This document shows, piece by piece, positions 41,014 through 52,420 of a stretch of DNA of 64,000 nt (positions within the stretch are counted from its first letter, which is position 1; each line of letters opens with the position of its first letter). The DNA comes from Paulinella micropora (lineage: Eukaryota > Cercozoa > Imbricatea > Euglyphida). The notes under the pieces were generated by a model. That model was not told the origin of the DNA. It searched no databases and saw only the letters and a program-made list of their open reading frames with translations. The DNA lies in contig BJOX01000008.1 of NCBI GenBank assembly GCA_009731375.1, forward strand, positions 1,370,630-1,434,629, in the 5' to 3' direction. Both the position numbers and the translations under genes were made by a program.

Positions 41014-41755
41014 AGAGAAGGCTAGGTGACCAGACATCACGGACTCCGTACTTAGCACGATCCCTATTTCACGGTTGGGGGGGTTTTGCGGCGGACAAGC
41101 TGCAGCAAGGTGAATGTTACGCGGCCGAGGTGGTGGACAGTAAGAGAGTTAGAAAGGTCTATCATTACCTTGACTGTCTGACCCTGTTGCCTGAAAGAAC
41201 ACAGTATCGTCGGAAATGCCAAGCGATGGTCGTCCTTGTTGAGCAAGGGACAAAGAAGCATTGCAGCGTGGTCTTGTGGTGGTTCCCCGAGGCTATGTTA
41301 ATTACTTGAATCACACTGACAAAAACAACGCTAACGCGAAGATAGAAATTAGGATTAACGGCACTATCATGGATTTCTTGCCGTGGGCCCAGGGTGTCAG
41401 TCCTGGGGTACTGAAATCCCTGGCCTGGGAAAGGCCAAGCCGGGATTCTCAGCCGTTGAACAAGAGGCTTGCTTTTCCTGGGCTGTCCGCTCTGCGGGAT
41501 TTGTTAGAAGATTCGGAACATAACATAGAACTAATTATAATACCACTCCAGGACATCCACGAAGATGAAGAGTTACTAATTTACTATGGTGCACATGATG
41601 TGACACAAGATGCGAGCATTGATGCAATTGATATCAGAGATGAGGAACACTTGCGCCTGCTTGGACAGCAGTGTGTCTGCCACAGGAAGACAGTCACATG
41701 CAGAGATAAATTACTAGAAGAGCATATGGGCAAGCTGGACAATATGAAGTCTTAA
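41014..41755 (+). CDS. SET-domain-like protein, frameshifted
   Basis: The first frame, after a GGCCAG acceptor-like site, encodes ARSLFHGWGGFAADKLQQGE (resembling the G-x-G-x-F-A...I-x-x-G-E opening of SET domains) and continues to about 41,275. A one-base shift leads to VVVPRGYVNYLNHTDKNNAN (the N-H-x...N-A/C motif) and then LIIIPLQDIHEDEELLIYYG (the I-x-x-G/D-E-E-L-x-x-x-Y-G motif). A C-rich end follows (LLGQQCVCHRKTVTC, where post-SET cysteines could be). Spacing fits a SET domain of about 200 residues with an insert. SET enzymes methylate lysines using SAM. The frame break means this copy is dead or mis-sequenced. Confidence 0.55.
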
Positions 41756-42013
41756 GGAAGGAAGTGAAACCCCATCCAAGTCTAGGCAAAGCACTGCCAA
41801 AGGGAATAAAACCTCGCCTAAGTGCAGACAAAAAAAAAACAAAAAAACAAAAAAAAAAACAAAAAAAAAATCAATTTAACAATGCAAAGGAAGCACGGAA
41901 TTGATAGTGTGTTGGTGTGTGTATCAACATCAAGCACAAGTTGACGTGCATATGTTTCTGTGTGTGACTGCTGTTAAACAGAGGGATGGCTGCCAGGTAC
42001 TGAACGTTTGTTT

Positions 42014-42860
42014 CCGGGAGAAGAAAACACTCCTCTCTGCATGGTATGTCAGGAGAGAGAGGCAGTGGGTGTGCTGAGTGAGGCACCAGACGGAGTACAG
42101 TTGTTCGGCAAAAACTATGCCTGTAAACTCTGTTGTGTTATGCCGGCCGGCTGGCCAGGTCCCGGGCACAAGAATCTAAACTCAGGTTCATGTAAGGGCT
42201 GCCTGGGTCACAGTTTTTGCGGTGGCGCTGAATGAGCAACTTGATAATTTTGGGGTTTTCACTACTGAAGATATACCGGTTAGCGCTTCTACACGGCACA
42301 GGAATATATTTTTCGACGGTAAACTCTGCAAAAAACGAGAATGTGAGCACAAAAGTCACTCGATTCTCGTCGGAAGTCGAAATGTGTCTGAACCCGATTG
42401 TCTGTACGTGGACGGGTTCGACCTCATTAGGGAATACAAGCAGGTACAAACTAACCTTCTTGGCGTTTTATGGGAATATCCCGATAAACCACAGCATGGA
42501 ACATGGACAAAGTTTTTGCAGCTTAGCGGAGGCAAGTCGATTATTTTCCACTTGCCCAAGCACTTGCGCTATCGAGGCTCAGCACATCTTGCTAATTCTA
42601 GTCAAGGTGAAATTAAGTCAGTTGATAACATGATCACGAGTGGACTCAATCCTAGTGCGTTACAGCCAGTAGAAAGTTTTGGTGTAGCGGCTGAGGCTTT
42701 CCCGTGCCCTTATCTGCAGCGCAGCACGGGACAAGGCGTGGCGAATATGGATATGCAGCTGATAGGGTTGTACACACCCCAGTACATGGGCAACGCGGCC
42801 GGTGAGGACATGGATCGACAAACGGTTACCGCACCGAACCGTCCCAGGTTGCTGTGGTAA
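42014..42860 (+). CDS. Cys-rich protein with possible SET-like segment, frameshifted
   Basis: The first frame gives a zinc-binding-looking block (PLCMVCQEREAVGVLSEAPD, YACKLCCVMPAGWPGPG, GSCKGCLGHSFCGG) up to about 42,230. From there another frame encodes ALNEQLDNFGVFTTEDIPVS, CKKRECEHKSHS, EPDCLYVDGFDLIREY, RYRGSAHLANSSQGEIKSVD and a C-terminal region ending in RPRLLW. The phrases NFGVFTTEDI, LYVDGFD and AHLANSSQGE recall the successive SET motifs, but no final D-Y-G motif is seen. It may be a divergent relative of the gene at 41.0 kb. Low certainty on function; the coding frame itself looks real. Confidence 0.35.
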
Positions 42861-43439
42861 GAGGTTGATTTGGGAAAGCAGAAGCGGCGAATGCGTAATT
42901 GCAGGCAACACTGGATAATGTATTTTTATTAAAAAGTTTTTGGACATCTGATGGCAAGCTTTTTCCTGACCATTGTACATTGAAGTGTACACAAACAGGA
43001 CATACTGTAGATAGTGTTCGTGCCTGTGTAGGTGTCGAACGACATTGCTCGCATGAGTAGCCGTAGAGGTGGGCATCCTCGTGTCATCCAGTCTTCAGCA
43101 GCGGCAGGGTACAACTGCTTGTGGTTATGCAAAATTACTTATGCAATTTTCTTTGCGTACTAGTACGCTGTATTATATATTCATTCAAGTATGTTTGGTC
43201 TCGCAGGGGGCACAAGTTGGAATATTTTTCCTTTCCAGGCAGTTTGCAGCAAGATCAAGATCAAGATACCGCACTCGTGCTGTTTTCTATTCACGTGAAA
43301 GAAGTCGAGGTTTGCTAGAAGCACAAAATGTCCTCTATGTAATTACGAACATGCATAAGTAACAGTAACACGCATAAAATTAGATTAATATGGACAAAGT
43401 TATTTTATTAAACCAAAACGTTCAAGGATACGTCCTCTT

Positions 43440-43880
43440 GTACTACGCCGAGGTCAGGAAATCCAGTCCCGTCCGCCAGACCGAGGTTCAGGTGGATGCA
43501 TAGACCCGGTATCACGACCATCATATTCTACCAGGACACCAAGTGTACCATGAACACTCGCTTCCATGACGGGAAAAAGGGCATGAGAAAATACCTGCTT
43601 ACTGTCCAAGGGTGACTCTCCATCTTCGCTATGCCTTTTTTTTTCGTTCAAAGAAACTATCGTTTCCGATACCTGAGAAGGATACGTTTTCTCATCTCCG
43701 TCCTATTATTATGAATCTTCCTCTGTTTGCTCACGATGGACACTCCTCGTTCCATGAAGCCGAGTCCCGGAAGACGCTCGACGCGCGAACGCCGCAAATT
43801 CACCAGGAAGGACGCTTGCGAATGTTCATGTACACAGTAAATTTGCATGACCGACACAAGAACATAAGTTATAAATGGGT
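43440..43880 (-). CDS. Exons of an unrecognised minus-strand gene
   Basis: An exon at 43,588-43,671 is bounded by CTTCTCAG|GTATCG and AAGCAG|GTATTT. It encodes VSETIVSLNEKKRHSEDG and ESPLDSKQ. The frame also stays open into FSHALFPVMEASVHGTLGVL and EYDGRDTGSMHPPEPRSGG, ending near 43,454, so the donor may be unused. Upstream, 43,700-43,880 encodes FLVNLRRSRVERLPGLGF on the minus strand. Nothing recognised. The 42,861-43,439 stretch before it has no convincing coding content. Confidence 0.3.
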
Positions 43881-44064
43881 TTTGCATTTACTTTGTTTAA
43901 TACTTCCGATTTACTGTATCCCTTCCGGTGTACCAAGAGAGGAATGCCAATTATAAATATGTTTTGCATGTACTTTGTTTAATACTTCAGATATACTGTA
44001 TCCCGGCTAGTGGCAAATATTTTGTGAAGTTGTGCGTAATTCAGCCTCTGGGGCAACACAACAG

Positions 44065-44648
44065 TGAAATGCCAAAAAGTGATTGAAGTTGGTGTTGGTC
44101 AATGTTAGACAGGGAACAGGTTGTACTCGTCCAAGGTCATAGTGGCGGTGCAAGTATTGGCAGCAAGGAAGAAAAGCGCAGTAATTGCGTTAGGTTTTGT
44201 CCTGAACGGAGAAATGCCAAAAAGTGGGTAAAGTTGGTGTTGGTTAATGTTAGACAGGGAACAGGTTCTACTCCTCCATGGTCAGAGTGGCAGTGCAAAT
44301 ATTGGTTGCAAGGGAGAAATACGCAGTAATTGCGTTAGGGTTATGTCCGGAACGAAGAAATGCCAAAAAGTGAGTAACGTTGGTGTTGGTACATTTTTGG
44401 CAGGGAACAGGTTCTACTCCTCCATGGTCACAGTGGCAGTGCAAATAGCAGCCGCAAGGGATAAATGGTAAGTAATTGCGTTAGGCTTTTGTCCTAAAAT
44501 CAGAAAATGCCAAATTTTTTCATGGTTCCTGTTGTTCATGAAAGTTGGTGTTTGGACGTAACAAGCATGACGTTGTAACTTGTTGTGGAGGTCGCACACG
44601 GGAGCTAAAATTCTGGGCAAACTGCGGGCCGTACTGGAAACAGGGTGT
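44065..44648 (+). repeat. 146-bp satellite, four units
   Basis: Units start at 44,065, 44,211, 44,357 and 44,503 (spacing 146, 146, 146) with GAAATGCCAAAAAGTG. They share TTGGTGTTGGT, CAGGGAACAGGTTCTACTCC, CAGTGGCAGTGCAAATATTG and GTAATTGCGTTAGG. The fourth is truncated and rearranged. A fifth diverged unit lies at 45,376, beyond an intervening second satellite. Confidence 0.85.
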
Positions 44649-45370
44649 ACGCGACCTCGACCTAAGCGCCGACCTCGACCTAAGTCAGGAGATGTCATGG
44701 TGGGTGTAACGTGTGGTGGGAAGTGTGGGGAGAAGTCGTGGTGCAAGTTTGGGGAGGGAGGGAGCAAGTCTGGGCGAGCTGTACTGGAAACAGGGTGCAG
44801 CCGACCTCAACCTAAGCGCCGACCTCGACCTAAGTCATGAGATGTCCTGGTGAATGTTACGTGTGGTGGGAAGTGTGGGGGAGAAGTCGTGGGGCAAGTT
44901 AGGGGCGGGAAGGAGCAAGTCTTGGCGAGCTGCACTGGAAACAGGGTGTACGCGACCTCGACCTAAGCGCCGACCTCGACCTAAGGCAGGAGATGTCGTG
45001 GTGGGTGTAACATAACGTGTGGTGGGAAGTGTGGGGGAGAAGTCGTGCTGCAAGTTTGGGGCGGGAGGGAGCAAGTGTGGGCGAGCTGCACTGGAAACAG
45101 GGTGTAGCCGACCTCGACCTAAGCGCAGACCTCGACCTAAGCGCAGACCTCGACCTAAGTCAGGAGATGTCGTGGCGGGTGGGTATGGGTGTTACGTGTG
45201 GTGGGAAGTGTGGTGGGAAGTGTGGGTGGGTGTAAAGTTGTGGTGAAAGTTTGGGGCGGAAGGGAGTAAGTCTGGGTGAACTGCCCAGGGAACAGGATGC
45301 AGCCGACCTCGACCAAAGGGCACACCTCGACCTAAGGTGTAACAGACCTGGGAATCCGACCTCGACCTGA
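44633..45370 (+). repeat. About 150-bp satellite, five units, inserted in the 146-bp array
   Basis: Units start at about 44,633, 44,783, 44,934, 45,090 and 45,282 with ACTGGAAACAGGGTG. Each holds two to three copies of an 18-bp sub-repeat (GACCTCGACCTAAGCGCC), then GAGATGTCGTGGTGGGTGTA, GGTGGGAAGTGTGGGG and a GGGAGGGAGCAAGTCTGGGC end. Unit length grows in the last copies through extra sub-repeats. Confidence 0.85.
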
Positions 45371-45375
45371 ACAAG

Positions 45376-45530
45376 GAAATGCCAGCAAGAGGGTAAAGTT
45401 GGTGTTTGTATTGTTGGGACAAGGAAGAGGCTCTACTGCAACGGCACCAGTGCAGTGCAAGTATTGGGCCCAAGTGATAAATGGTCAGTAATTGCGTTAG
45501 GGTTTTGTCCTGAAGGATGCCGAAGTTGGG
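45376..45530 (+). repeat. Fifth, diverged unit of the 146-bp satellite
   Basis: GAAATGCCAGCAAGAGGGTA and GTAATTGCGTTAGGGTTTTG show it belongs to the array at 44,065. The stretch after it, to about 45,640, resembles the tail of unit four (ACAAGGATGACATTGTAGCT against ACAAGCATGACGTTGTAACT). Bases 45,640-45,860 hold nothing recognisable. Confidence 0.7.
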
Positions 45531-45864
45531 CATAGTTTCTGTTTCAGGGAACTGTGTAGAACAGGAGGTGTAGGTTCAACAAGGATGACATTGTAGCTTA
45601 TTCTGGGGACCGCAGACGGATGCGGTAAGTCAGGGAGTCCAGTAGTACGAGCCCTGTGGAAATAGAGTCCACATGCGGAATGTGTCCTAGGTGAAATTTT
45701 TAGATTTTTTTTTGCATTTCTCCATGGAGGACTGTGAGGTGTAACTGCCCCCCAAAGGATTTTTTCAAAACGCAAGTATTGATTTTAAAAAAATGAAAAA
45801 ATGATTTTTGGCGAATTCGGGAAAGTTCACCCCTGGCGAATTCGGGAACCCTCGCGAATTCGGG

Positions 45865-48271
45865 ACAGTACACTGGCGAACGACTCCGAGCTGTCGGCCG
45901 AGCTTCTGCGCGGGCCGGGCTCAGACCTGGACCTGGCTTTTCTGCCGGGCGGCGACGTGCCCTTTTTTCACTACCACCTAGGGGCCGTGCCGGTGGCGTC
46001 CGTAGTGCGCAAGTACGGCACGCAGACCTACCGCCACTTTGCGGGGGTGATGGTGCGCCACGCGGACACGAACCAGGACCTGCGGACTCTGGCGGATTTT
46101 TCTGGCGCCGGCCGCACGTTGAGGCTCTGCACCGTGGCACGGGATTCGTTCGAGGGCTACGTGGCACAGTGGTTTGAATTCTTTCTGCACGGCCTGGACC
46201 TCTCGGTCATCTTTGACCTACGCCCAGTGGGCCCGGCGAGGACCGCCTGTCGATTCTGTGCTTATATCAGCAGCCCGGGCTATGCGACGTGGCGTTCGCG
46301 CGATCGTATGCGCTCGAGGCCCTGTTGGCCCAGGGCTTGGTGAACGGTGAGAATTACTTTGTGATTGAACCAGCCGCTGACGTGCTGCGCGCGGGCTTCG
46401 GGCTCGCGCTGTCTACGCCCTTATACCGTGAATAGACCTTGCCGGCCCTGCCCGCCAGGGTCCATCCGTCGGTGTGGGAGAACGCCAGGATTCCTCTCCT
46501 GGCCACGCAGGCGTACAGCCCGGCGGCGGTGGCGGGCGGCCACGCAGACTTTGTGAGCGCAGACTCGGGCGGCTACAACGCGGAGGCCCGGGTGTGGTAT
46601 GAGCTGGACCTGCTGGACCCCGTCGGCCACACGTGCGCGCCCGTCCATACGCGCCGAGCGTCGTCGTCATCGTCGTGGGGACGGGGGTGCGAACCCTGCC
46701 CACCGGGCTGGTACGACCGGGACGGCCGCGCACCCCTGCCCTGCCTTGGCCAGTTCAACAACTCGAGCGGCAGCACGAGCTGTTCGGACTGCGCCGAGGG
46801 CTGGACGACGCTCGCGCTAGGCTCGACGGGCTGTGTAGAGCAAGCCCGCCAGGAGGCCATCTACGAGCCGATCGGGGCCTGCAGCCTCTTTGCTCGCAAC
46901 CGGATCAGGATCGGCATGCCTGCCGTCGACGCGCAGATGGACCCCACGCGCGGCGCCTAAGAGCCCACCTTCCAGCAGACCCTGAATGCCCACATGAATC
47001 GCTATAACTGTTCCTTCCGGTTGCAGGTCCTGGAGAATGACTGCGTGCTGCGGCAGATGCTGCGAGACAGCGGCGGTGCGCTGGACCCCCTAGGGCTGGA
47101 CCTGGCCTTCGTGGCTTGCGGGGACATCCCCTTTTTGCAGCACACGCTTAATGCCACGCCGGTGGCCTCGGTGTTGCGGCGCTACGACGGCCAGACCTAC
47201 GCGAGCTTCGGGGGGGTACTGGTCAAGCGAACGGACAACTCCGCGCTGATTGGCATTGAGACCCTGGCGCAGCTGCGCGCGCTGCTTGTGCTAGGCGGCA
47301 TGCGGCCGCTGCGCGGCTGCGCCGTTTCCGCTGACAGTTTCGAGGGCTTCCTGGTCCATCGCCTAGAGTTGTTAAACCACGGGCTCAGGGTGGAGGAGTT
47401 GCTGTCCGGCGGGATCAACTTTACCGGTCGCCACGACGAGGCCGTGTTGGGGCTCTGGCGGCCCGGCGGCTGCGATCTGGCCCTGGCCAGGACCTACACC
47501 CTCGAGAAGCTGGTCCTGGACGGCAGGGTGGGGCTCGGTGACTTCAGGGTCCTAAACGAACAGCAGCACGCCTGCTTCCACCTCCATTCCTCCACTCCTC
47601 TATACAACGAGTGGATCTTGCTAGCGCTGCCCCACGTGGCGCAGGAGATCTGGGAGAACATGCGGATCCCCCTGCTGGCGCTGCGGGAGTACGATCAAGC
47701 GGCCACCGCCTGCAATCACGCCGGCTTCGTCATCCCGCGTGACTTTGCGGTCCTGGCGGAGGTTTGGTACCAGCTGAACATCCTCGAACCAGCCAGCTGG
47801 CGCTGCGGGCCTGGGTTTGAGCGCCTAGCGGAGCAGGAGGCCCTCCGGGCCCCAGCCTGGAGTAAGCAGAGCCTCCGCCCCTGCGTGCCCTGCGCGCCGG
47901 GCTCTACAGCGCCAGCGGGCTAGGCGCCTGTCTGCAGTGCGCCCCTGGCACTTTCGGTAACCTGTCGGGCCAAGCCGCCTGTCTCCACTGCCCCGCCAGG
48001 CGGGCGACGCGCGCCTACGGCGGCCTGGAGTGCCTACCGCGCGACGAGCTGATCGCTTACAAGCCCATCGAGTCCTGCCAACATTACCCCAATCGCACTC
48101 TTATCATTGGAATGCTGGCCCAGGGCGAGGAGGAGCGAACGGTCCTGTGGCAAAAGTGGCAACACACGTTTGAGGACACCCTCAGCGAGTACTTCCGCCG
48201 CTACCAGTGCTACCTGCTGCTAGAGCTGCTCGACGCGCTCCCCGCTCCCACGGCGGGCTTCTGTAACGGCT

Positions 48272-48306
<35 letters not shown>

Positions 48307-49794
48307 CGACGTCGGCCGCGGCGCCCGAGCCCCTGAAGCGCGACCTCTGCCCCGTCGACTTTGTCTTCCTGGACCCCGGCACGTACCTCAGAGAGCAGCA
48401 GAACTACTCGCTCCAGGCGCTGGCGTCGGTCGTGCGCATCTTCAACGGCAGGTCCAGCCCCTTGTACGGCGGGGTTATCTTTGCGCGAAGTGACCGCCTG
48501 CTGCCTGGCACACCTGCCCCCACGATCGAGGAATTAGCCAACTACGGCCAGAGCGTTGGCCTGACCCTGTGCATTCCCAGCCGAGAATCGTTTGCGGGTT
48601 TCCACCTGCAGTGGTACGAATTCTTTAAACGTGGCTATAACTTGCAACACGTTTTCCAGGGGCGCGTACAGGCGACCGGCAGCTATTCCAGCGTGCTAGA
48701 GAGGGTTATGAACCCCCTTGATCCCTGGCAGGTGGGCATGATACGCACCTCACACATCGAGCGGGCCGTCTCACTCGGCTTGTATCGCATTGAGGACTTC
48801 AAAATCATCAACGCCCAGAACCATCAGGGCTATGACGAATTCATTTCCACCGAGCTTTGTTACGAGTGGCCACTCGTGGCCTTGGCGCACGTGGAAGCCG
48901 AGGTGCACGCGTTGGTCCCCGTGCCTCTGCTGTCACTCCGTGAATGGGACGCGGCGGCCATCTCCGGGGAGCACGCGGGCTTCACGCAGTCCTTTGAGTA
49001 CTCCGCCGCCCAGACCGTGCAGTACCAGCTGGGCCTCGCGGCCGACGCCTCCTGCGGCCCTGCTCGTATCGGCAGCCGGGGCGCGACGCGGCTGCCGGGG
49101 AGGTCTGCGCGGAGGGACGCTACAGCTCCTACGGTAAGCTGGCCGAGTGCCTGCCTTGTCCTTCCGGCTACTATGCACCCGCGCCCGCGCCCAGCGGGGC
49201 TGCGCTCTGCCGCATGTGTCCGTTCGGCACCAACGCCCTGGGCACCGCGAACAGCGGCTGCGTGCCCTACGTCGACGTACTGGCGCCGCCTCGCCCTGCA
49301 CGCTGGGCGTTTATGGCCGTGGCGCTGGCCGCCGCGGTCGCCTGCTGCGTGGTCTTCGCGCTGATTGTTAGGTTTGGAAAGAGCCGGTTTATTAGGGCCT
49401 CTAGCTTCCACTTTAGTCTCGTGCTGGTTGCGGCTTGCGGGGGGGTCTGTGCCTCCTCCATGTTATTCGCCCTGCCACCCTCGCCCGGCTCCTGGCTGCG
49501 CGCTCTGCGCTGGTGGGTTCCTTGCCTCTTGTCTTCGGTGGTCTTTGGCGCCCTGTTCTCCAAGACCTATCGCCTGTACGCCATCTTCCGCATCTTTGAA
49601 CCCAGTCAGAAGGTACAGGTGGTGCGCTTCAAGGACATGCTCGCACTTTTCAAGTACACTATCTGCTTTTTGCTGTTTATGGCTTCTATTTTCAGAAGCA
49701 TGCCTGCCGCGAGCAATCTTTTGAGATCACATTGCTTCTCCCCATATTTGCTTTGTACTTACCACGTTGTCACTTCTCTGGTTAGCGGCGGCTA
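45865..49794 (+). pseudogene. Receptor with three phosphonate-binding-like domains, Cys-rich modules and half of a class C GPCR membrane domain
   Basis: Three homologous PhnD/phosphonate-binding-type domains lie in tandem (about 45,870-46,620, 46,900-47,800 and 48,060-49,060). They share DLDLAFLPGGDVPFF / GLDLAFVACGDIPF / VDFVFLDPGTY, then VASVVRKYGTQTY, SFEGYVAQWFEFFLHGLDL, and STPLYNEWILLALPHV with IPLLALREY. Each is followed by ephrin-receptor-like Cys modules (CEPCPPGWYDRDG, CLQCAPGTFGNLSG, CLPCPSGYYAPAPA). The end carries four membrane helices from about 49,305 (MAVALAAAVACCVVFALIV onward) with SKTYRLYAIFRIF, the class C GPCR motif after helix 3, but stops after helix 4. Stops lie at 46,435 (TAG) and 46,958 (TAA), with frameshifts near 46,240, 47,890, 48,300 in a (CGA)n run, and 49,080. 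An intact version would sense a small extracellular ligand. Confidence 0.7.
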
Positions 49795-50215
49795 AAAACA
49801 CTCGCGGCATGTCGCCGCGAAAGTCAGTTTTTCACTAGATAGTGTTGGGGGGGGGGGGGTCCCGGACATTATTATTCAAATTTTTTTGCTGTAAATGATT
49901 TTTCACATCGGATCAGGACCCTTAGCACGTTGATACAATTTTGTCGCGGTGGTAACGCGTTCAAGGCGCAGACGAAAGTATCGCGGCAAACTCACGGCAC
50001 AGACTTTTCCAAACTCATGGCTCCAGCCTTTCCCTATGGCTAAAATGTAATTTCACAAACTCAGACTTGCGGCACTTACTTGATATCGCTTAAAAAGCGT
50101 TTCCTATCCTTGGTAACGGACACTTGCTTTGTTGTCGCTTTGCGGCGTTCGGTTTCGGAGACTAGGTTCTAGATTTTTCCATAAAGTTGTCCGATGGAGC
50201 TTTTGAGCCAAGCAC
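49795..50215. other. Non-coding spacer after the receptor pseudogene
   Basis: A G12 run sits near 49,847. No ORF, RNA or repeat was recognised. Confidence 0.5.
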
Positions 50216-50740
50216 GACCCCGATGTCATTCTTCTCATGTTATCCTTTTAAAACCTTTACAGTGAGCGAAACCAACCGCTTATAGGGCATATAAAGATGA
50301 ACAATCATGAAAATAACCTGTATCCAGATTTTCACTGCCGCGACCGCCGCGACTTTCGCGGCACGAAGAGAACAAAAAATGAAAAGCTACTGAATGTATC
50401 AAAGACAGAAACCATAATTCTTGTCTATGCACTGGGACTGCGTTTGGACCTAATGCACTGGTCCGCGGGCCTCTTTGACGAGTGAGAAAGCGAATTTTAC
50501 CAGGCAGCCAATATTGACGGCGCATGCGCCGCCGCCGCATAAATACATTTCTTGCTTACAAAAGACGTACATACAAAAAATCCCTTGTGATAAGCTCACA
50601 AATTGTTTCAAACAAATATGGACTCATGTTCATGCAGATACACGTGCTCGAAGACCTGCCAGACAGCCTTGCTAGTCGCGGCAGCACCGAATGTCTTCGC
50701 GGCGGCTGCGGCGCCGCCCCATAAAGATAGTTTTCACGTA
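50216..50740 (+). repeat. Subtelomere-type duplication, copy A1
   Basis: Near-identical to 51,896-52,420 over about 520 bases (CCGATGTCATTCTTCTCATG through CATAAAGATAGTTTTCACGT). Differences are scattered substitutions and a few short indels. Short ORFs inside are not convincing. Confidence 0.8.
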
Positions 50741-51119
50741 AAAAGAATGGTCAAAACGTATTCTAAACACCTGCATCCTTCCTTTAAAAACCGGTAAACC
50801 TTTCCAATGATAAACTAAGACAAACTTGCAAATAAACTTTATCAAAACAGTGCTGTATATGTAATACCATGCCCTGCAGCCAACCTACGAGCCAGGCTGC
50901 CGGGAACAATAAATCCCTTTGTTAAGCTCGCAAATTACTTCAAACAAATATTGATTCATATGCATGCAGCTACACGTGCTTGAAGAGCTGCCACAGTGGC
51001 TTACCTGTCGCGGTAGCACGCACCAAATGTCTTGGCGGCGNNNNNNNNNNCTGGCGGCGGGCTGCGGCGCCGGTTCCACCCCATGAAAATATTCTTCACT
51101 AAAAAATAATATTCAGAAT

Positions 51120-51300
51120 ATGCCGGGGCGGCTCGGCTCGCTGTCTCTCGCCGTTTGGACTCAAAGCAGTGGGTTTGGGCCGCCCCAGCCGGGTCCTGCC
51201 AGCGTGCCGGAGAAAATCGTTCAGCGGGTTGCAGGGTTAGGGTTATTAGGGTTAGGGTTAGGGTTAGGGTTAGGGTTAGGGTTAGGGTTAGGGTTAGGCC
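51120..51300 (+). repeat. Duplication B1 ending in a TTAGGG array
   Basis: About 115 bases (GCCGGGGCGGCTCGGCTCGC through GTTCAGCGGGTTGCAGGG) followed by TTAGGG repeats with one TTATTAGGG variant (51,230-51,298). The same composite recurs at 51,710-51,890. A 10-N gap (51,041-51,050) lies just before. Confidence 0.85.
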
Positions 51301-51627
51301 GTGTGAACCAACGCTCGGCTTGCTGGGCTCGGCATTCGAGGACGGGTCGGGCGACCGGCTGCCTTCTTCAGCTCCCCAACACCGGCTCACTGCAGCAACT
51401 GCCGGCAGAGGGCGAGGAGGAAAGATGTCCCGGTCACGGTTGCAGTCACATAAGCTTCAAGGCACACCTTGCGGGATAAGGGCCCGTTTGAGCTCAAACC
51501 TGCGGCCGCGAGCTCCAAACTTCAATACGGCCGGATCAAGGGTCCAATCACGCAGAACCTAGCCAGGACCTCATTCGGACCACTTGCGGCGGAGGCCGGC
51601 GAGCCCACGGCAGAGGCCATTCCTCAA

Positions 51628-51690
51628 GGCAAGGGTTAGGGTTAGGGTTAGGGTTAGGGTTAGGGTTAGGGTTAGGGTTAGGGTTCAGCA
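51628..51690 (+). repeat. Interstitial TTAGGG array
   Basis: About nine perfect TTAGGG units between AGGCAAGGG and TTCAGCACCCCGCC. TTAGGG is the telomere repeat of animals, fungi and several algal or stramenopile lineages. Confidence 0.9.
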
Positions 51691-51709
51691 CCCCGCCAGG
51701 CTGCCGGGC

Positions 51710-51890
51710 TATGCCGGGGCGGCTCGGCTCGCTGTCTCTTGCCGTTTGGACTCAAAGCAGTGTGTTTGGGCCGCCCCAGCCGGGTCCTGCCAGCGTGCTG
51801 GAGAAAATCGTTCAGCGGGTTGCAGGGTTAGGGTTATTAGGGTTAGGGTTAGGGTTAGGGTTAGGGTTAGGGTTAGGGTTAGGCCGTACG
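51710..51890 (+). repeat. Duplication B2 ending in a TTAGGG array
   Basis: Second copy of the 51,120-51,300 composite, including the same TTATTAGGG variant. The shared variant shows the array and flank were copied together. It joins directly to duplication copy A2. Confidence 0.85.
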
Positions 51891-51895
51891 CGCAA

Positions 51896-52420
51896 GACCC
51901 CGATGTCATTCTTCTCATGTCATCCTTTCAAAACCTTTACAGTGAGCAAAACCAACCGCTTACAGGGCATATACAGATGAACAATCATGAAAATAACCTG
52001 TATCCAGATTTTCACTGCCGCGACTGCCGCGACTTTCGCGGCACGAAGAGAACAAGAGATGAAAAGCGACTGGATGTATAAAAGACAGAAACCATAATTC
52101 TTGTCTATGCACTGGGACTGCGTTTGGACCTAATGCACTGGTCCGCGGGCCTCTTTGACGAGTGAGAAAGCGAATTTTACCAGGCAGCCAATATTGACGG
52201 CGCATGCGCCGCCGCCGCATAAATACATTTCTTGCTTACAGACATACATACAAAAAATCCCTTGTGATACGCTCGCAAATTATTTCAAACAAATATGGAC
52301 TCATGTTCATGCAGATACACGTGCTCGAAGACCTGCCAGACAGCCTTGCAAGTCGCGGCAGCACCGAATGTCTTCGCGGCGGCTGCGGCGCCGCCCCATA
52401 AAGATAGTTTTCACGTAAAA
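51896..52420 (+). repeat. Subtelomere-type duplication, copy A2
   Basis: Partner of 50,216-50,740. The order here is B2, TTAGGG, A2, whereas copy A1 precedes B1. A related third piece (GAGCCCACGGCAGAGGCCAT) occurs at 51,600 and 52,593. A degraded TTAGGG run (52,625-52,650) ends the region. Confidence 0.8.

Noticed and set aside
45865-49794. Intact multi-exon receptor gene with introns at the frame breaks
   Set aside because: Breaks fall inside conserved domain motifs without GT/AG edges or lost sequence. Homologous domains continue within a few bases, as expected for indels and point stops.
51120-51480. Protein-coding gene reading through the TTAGGG arrays (LGLGLG repeats)
   Set aside because: The Leu-Gly or Arg-Val runs are telomere-repeat translations, and the flank is a duplicated non-coding block.
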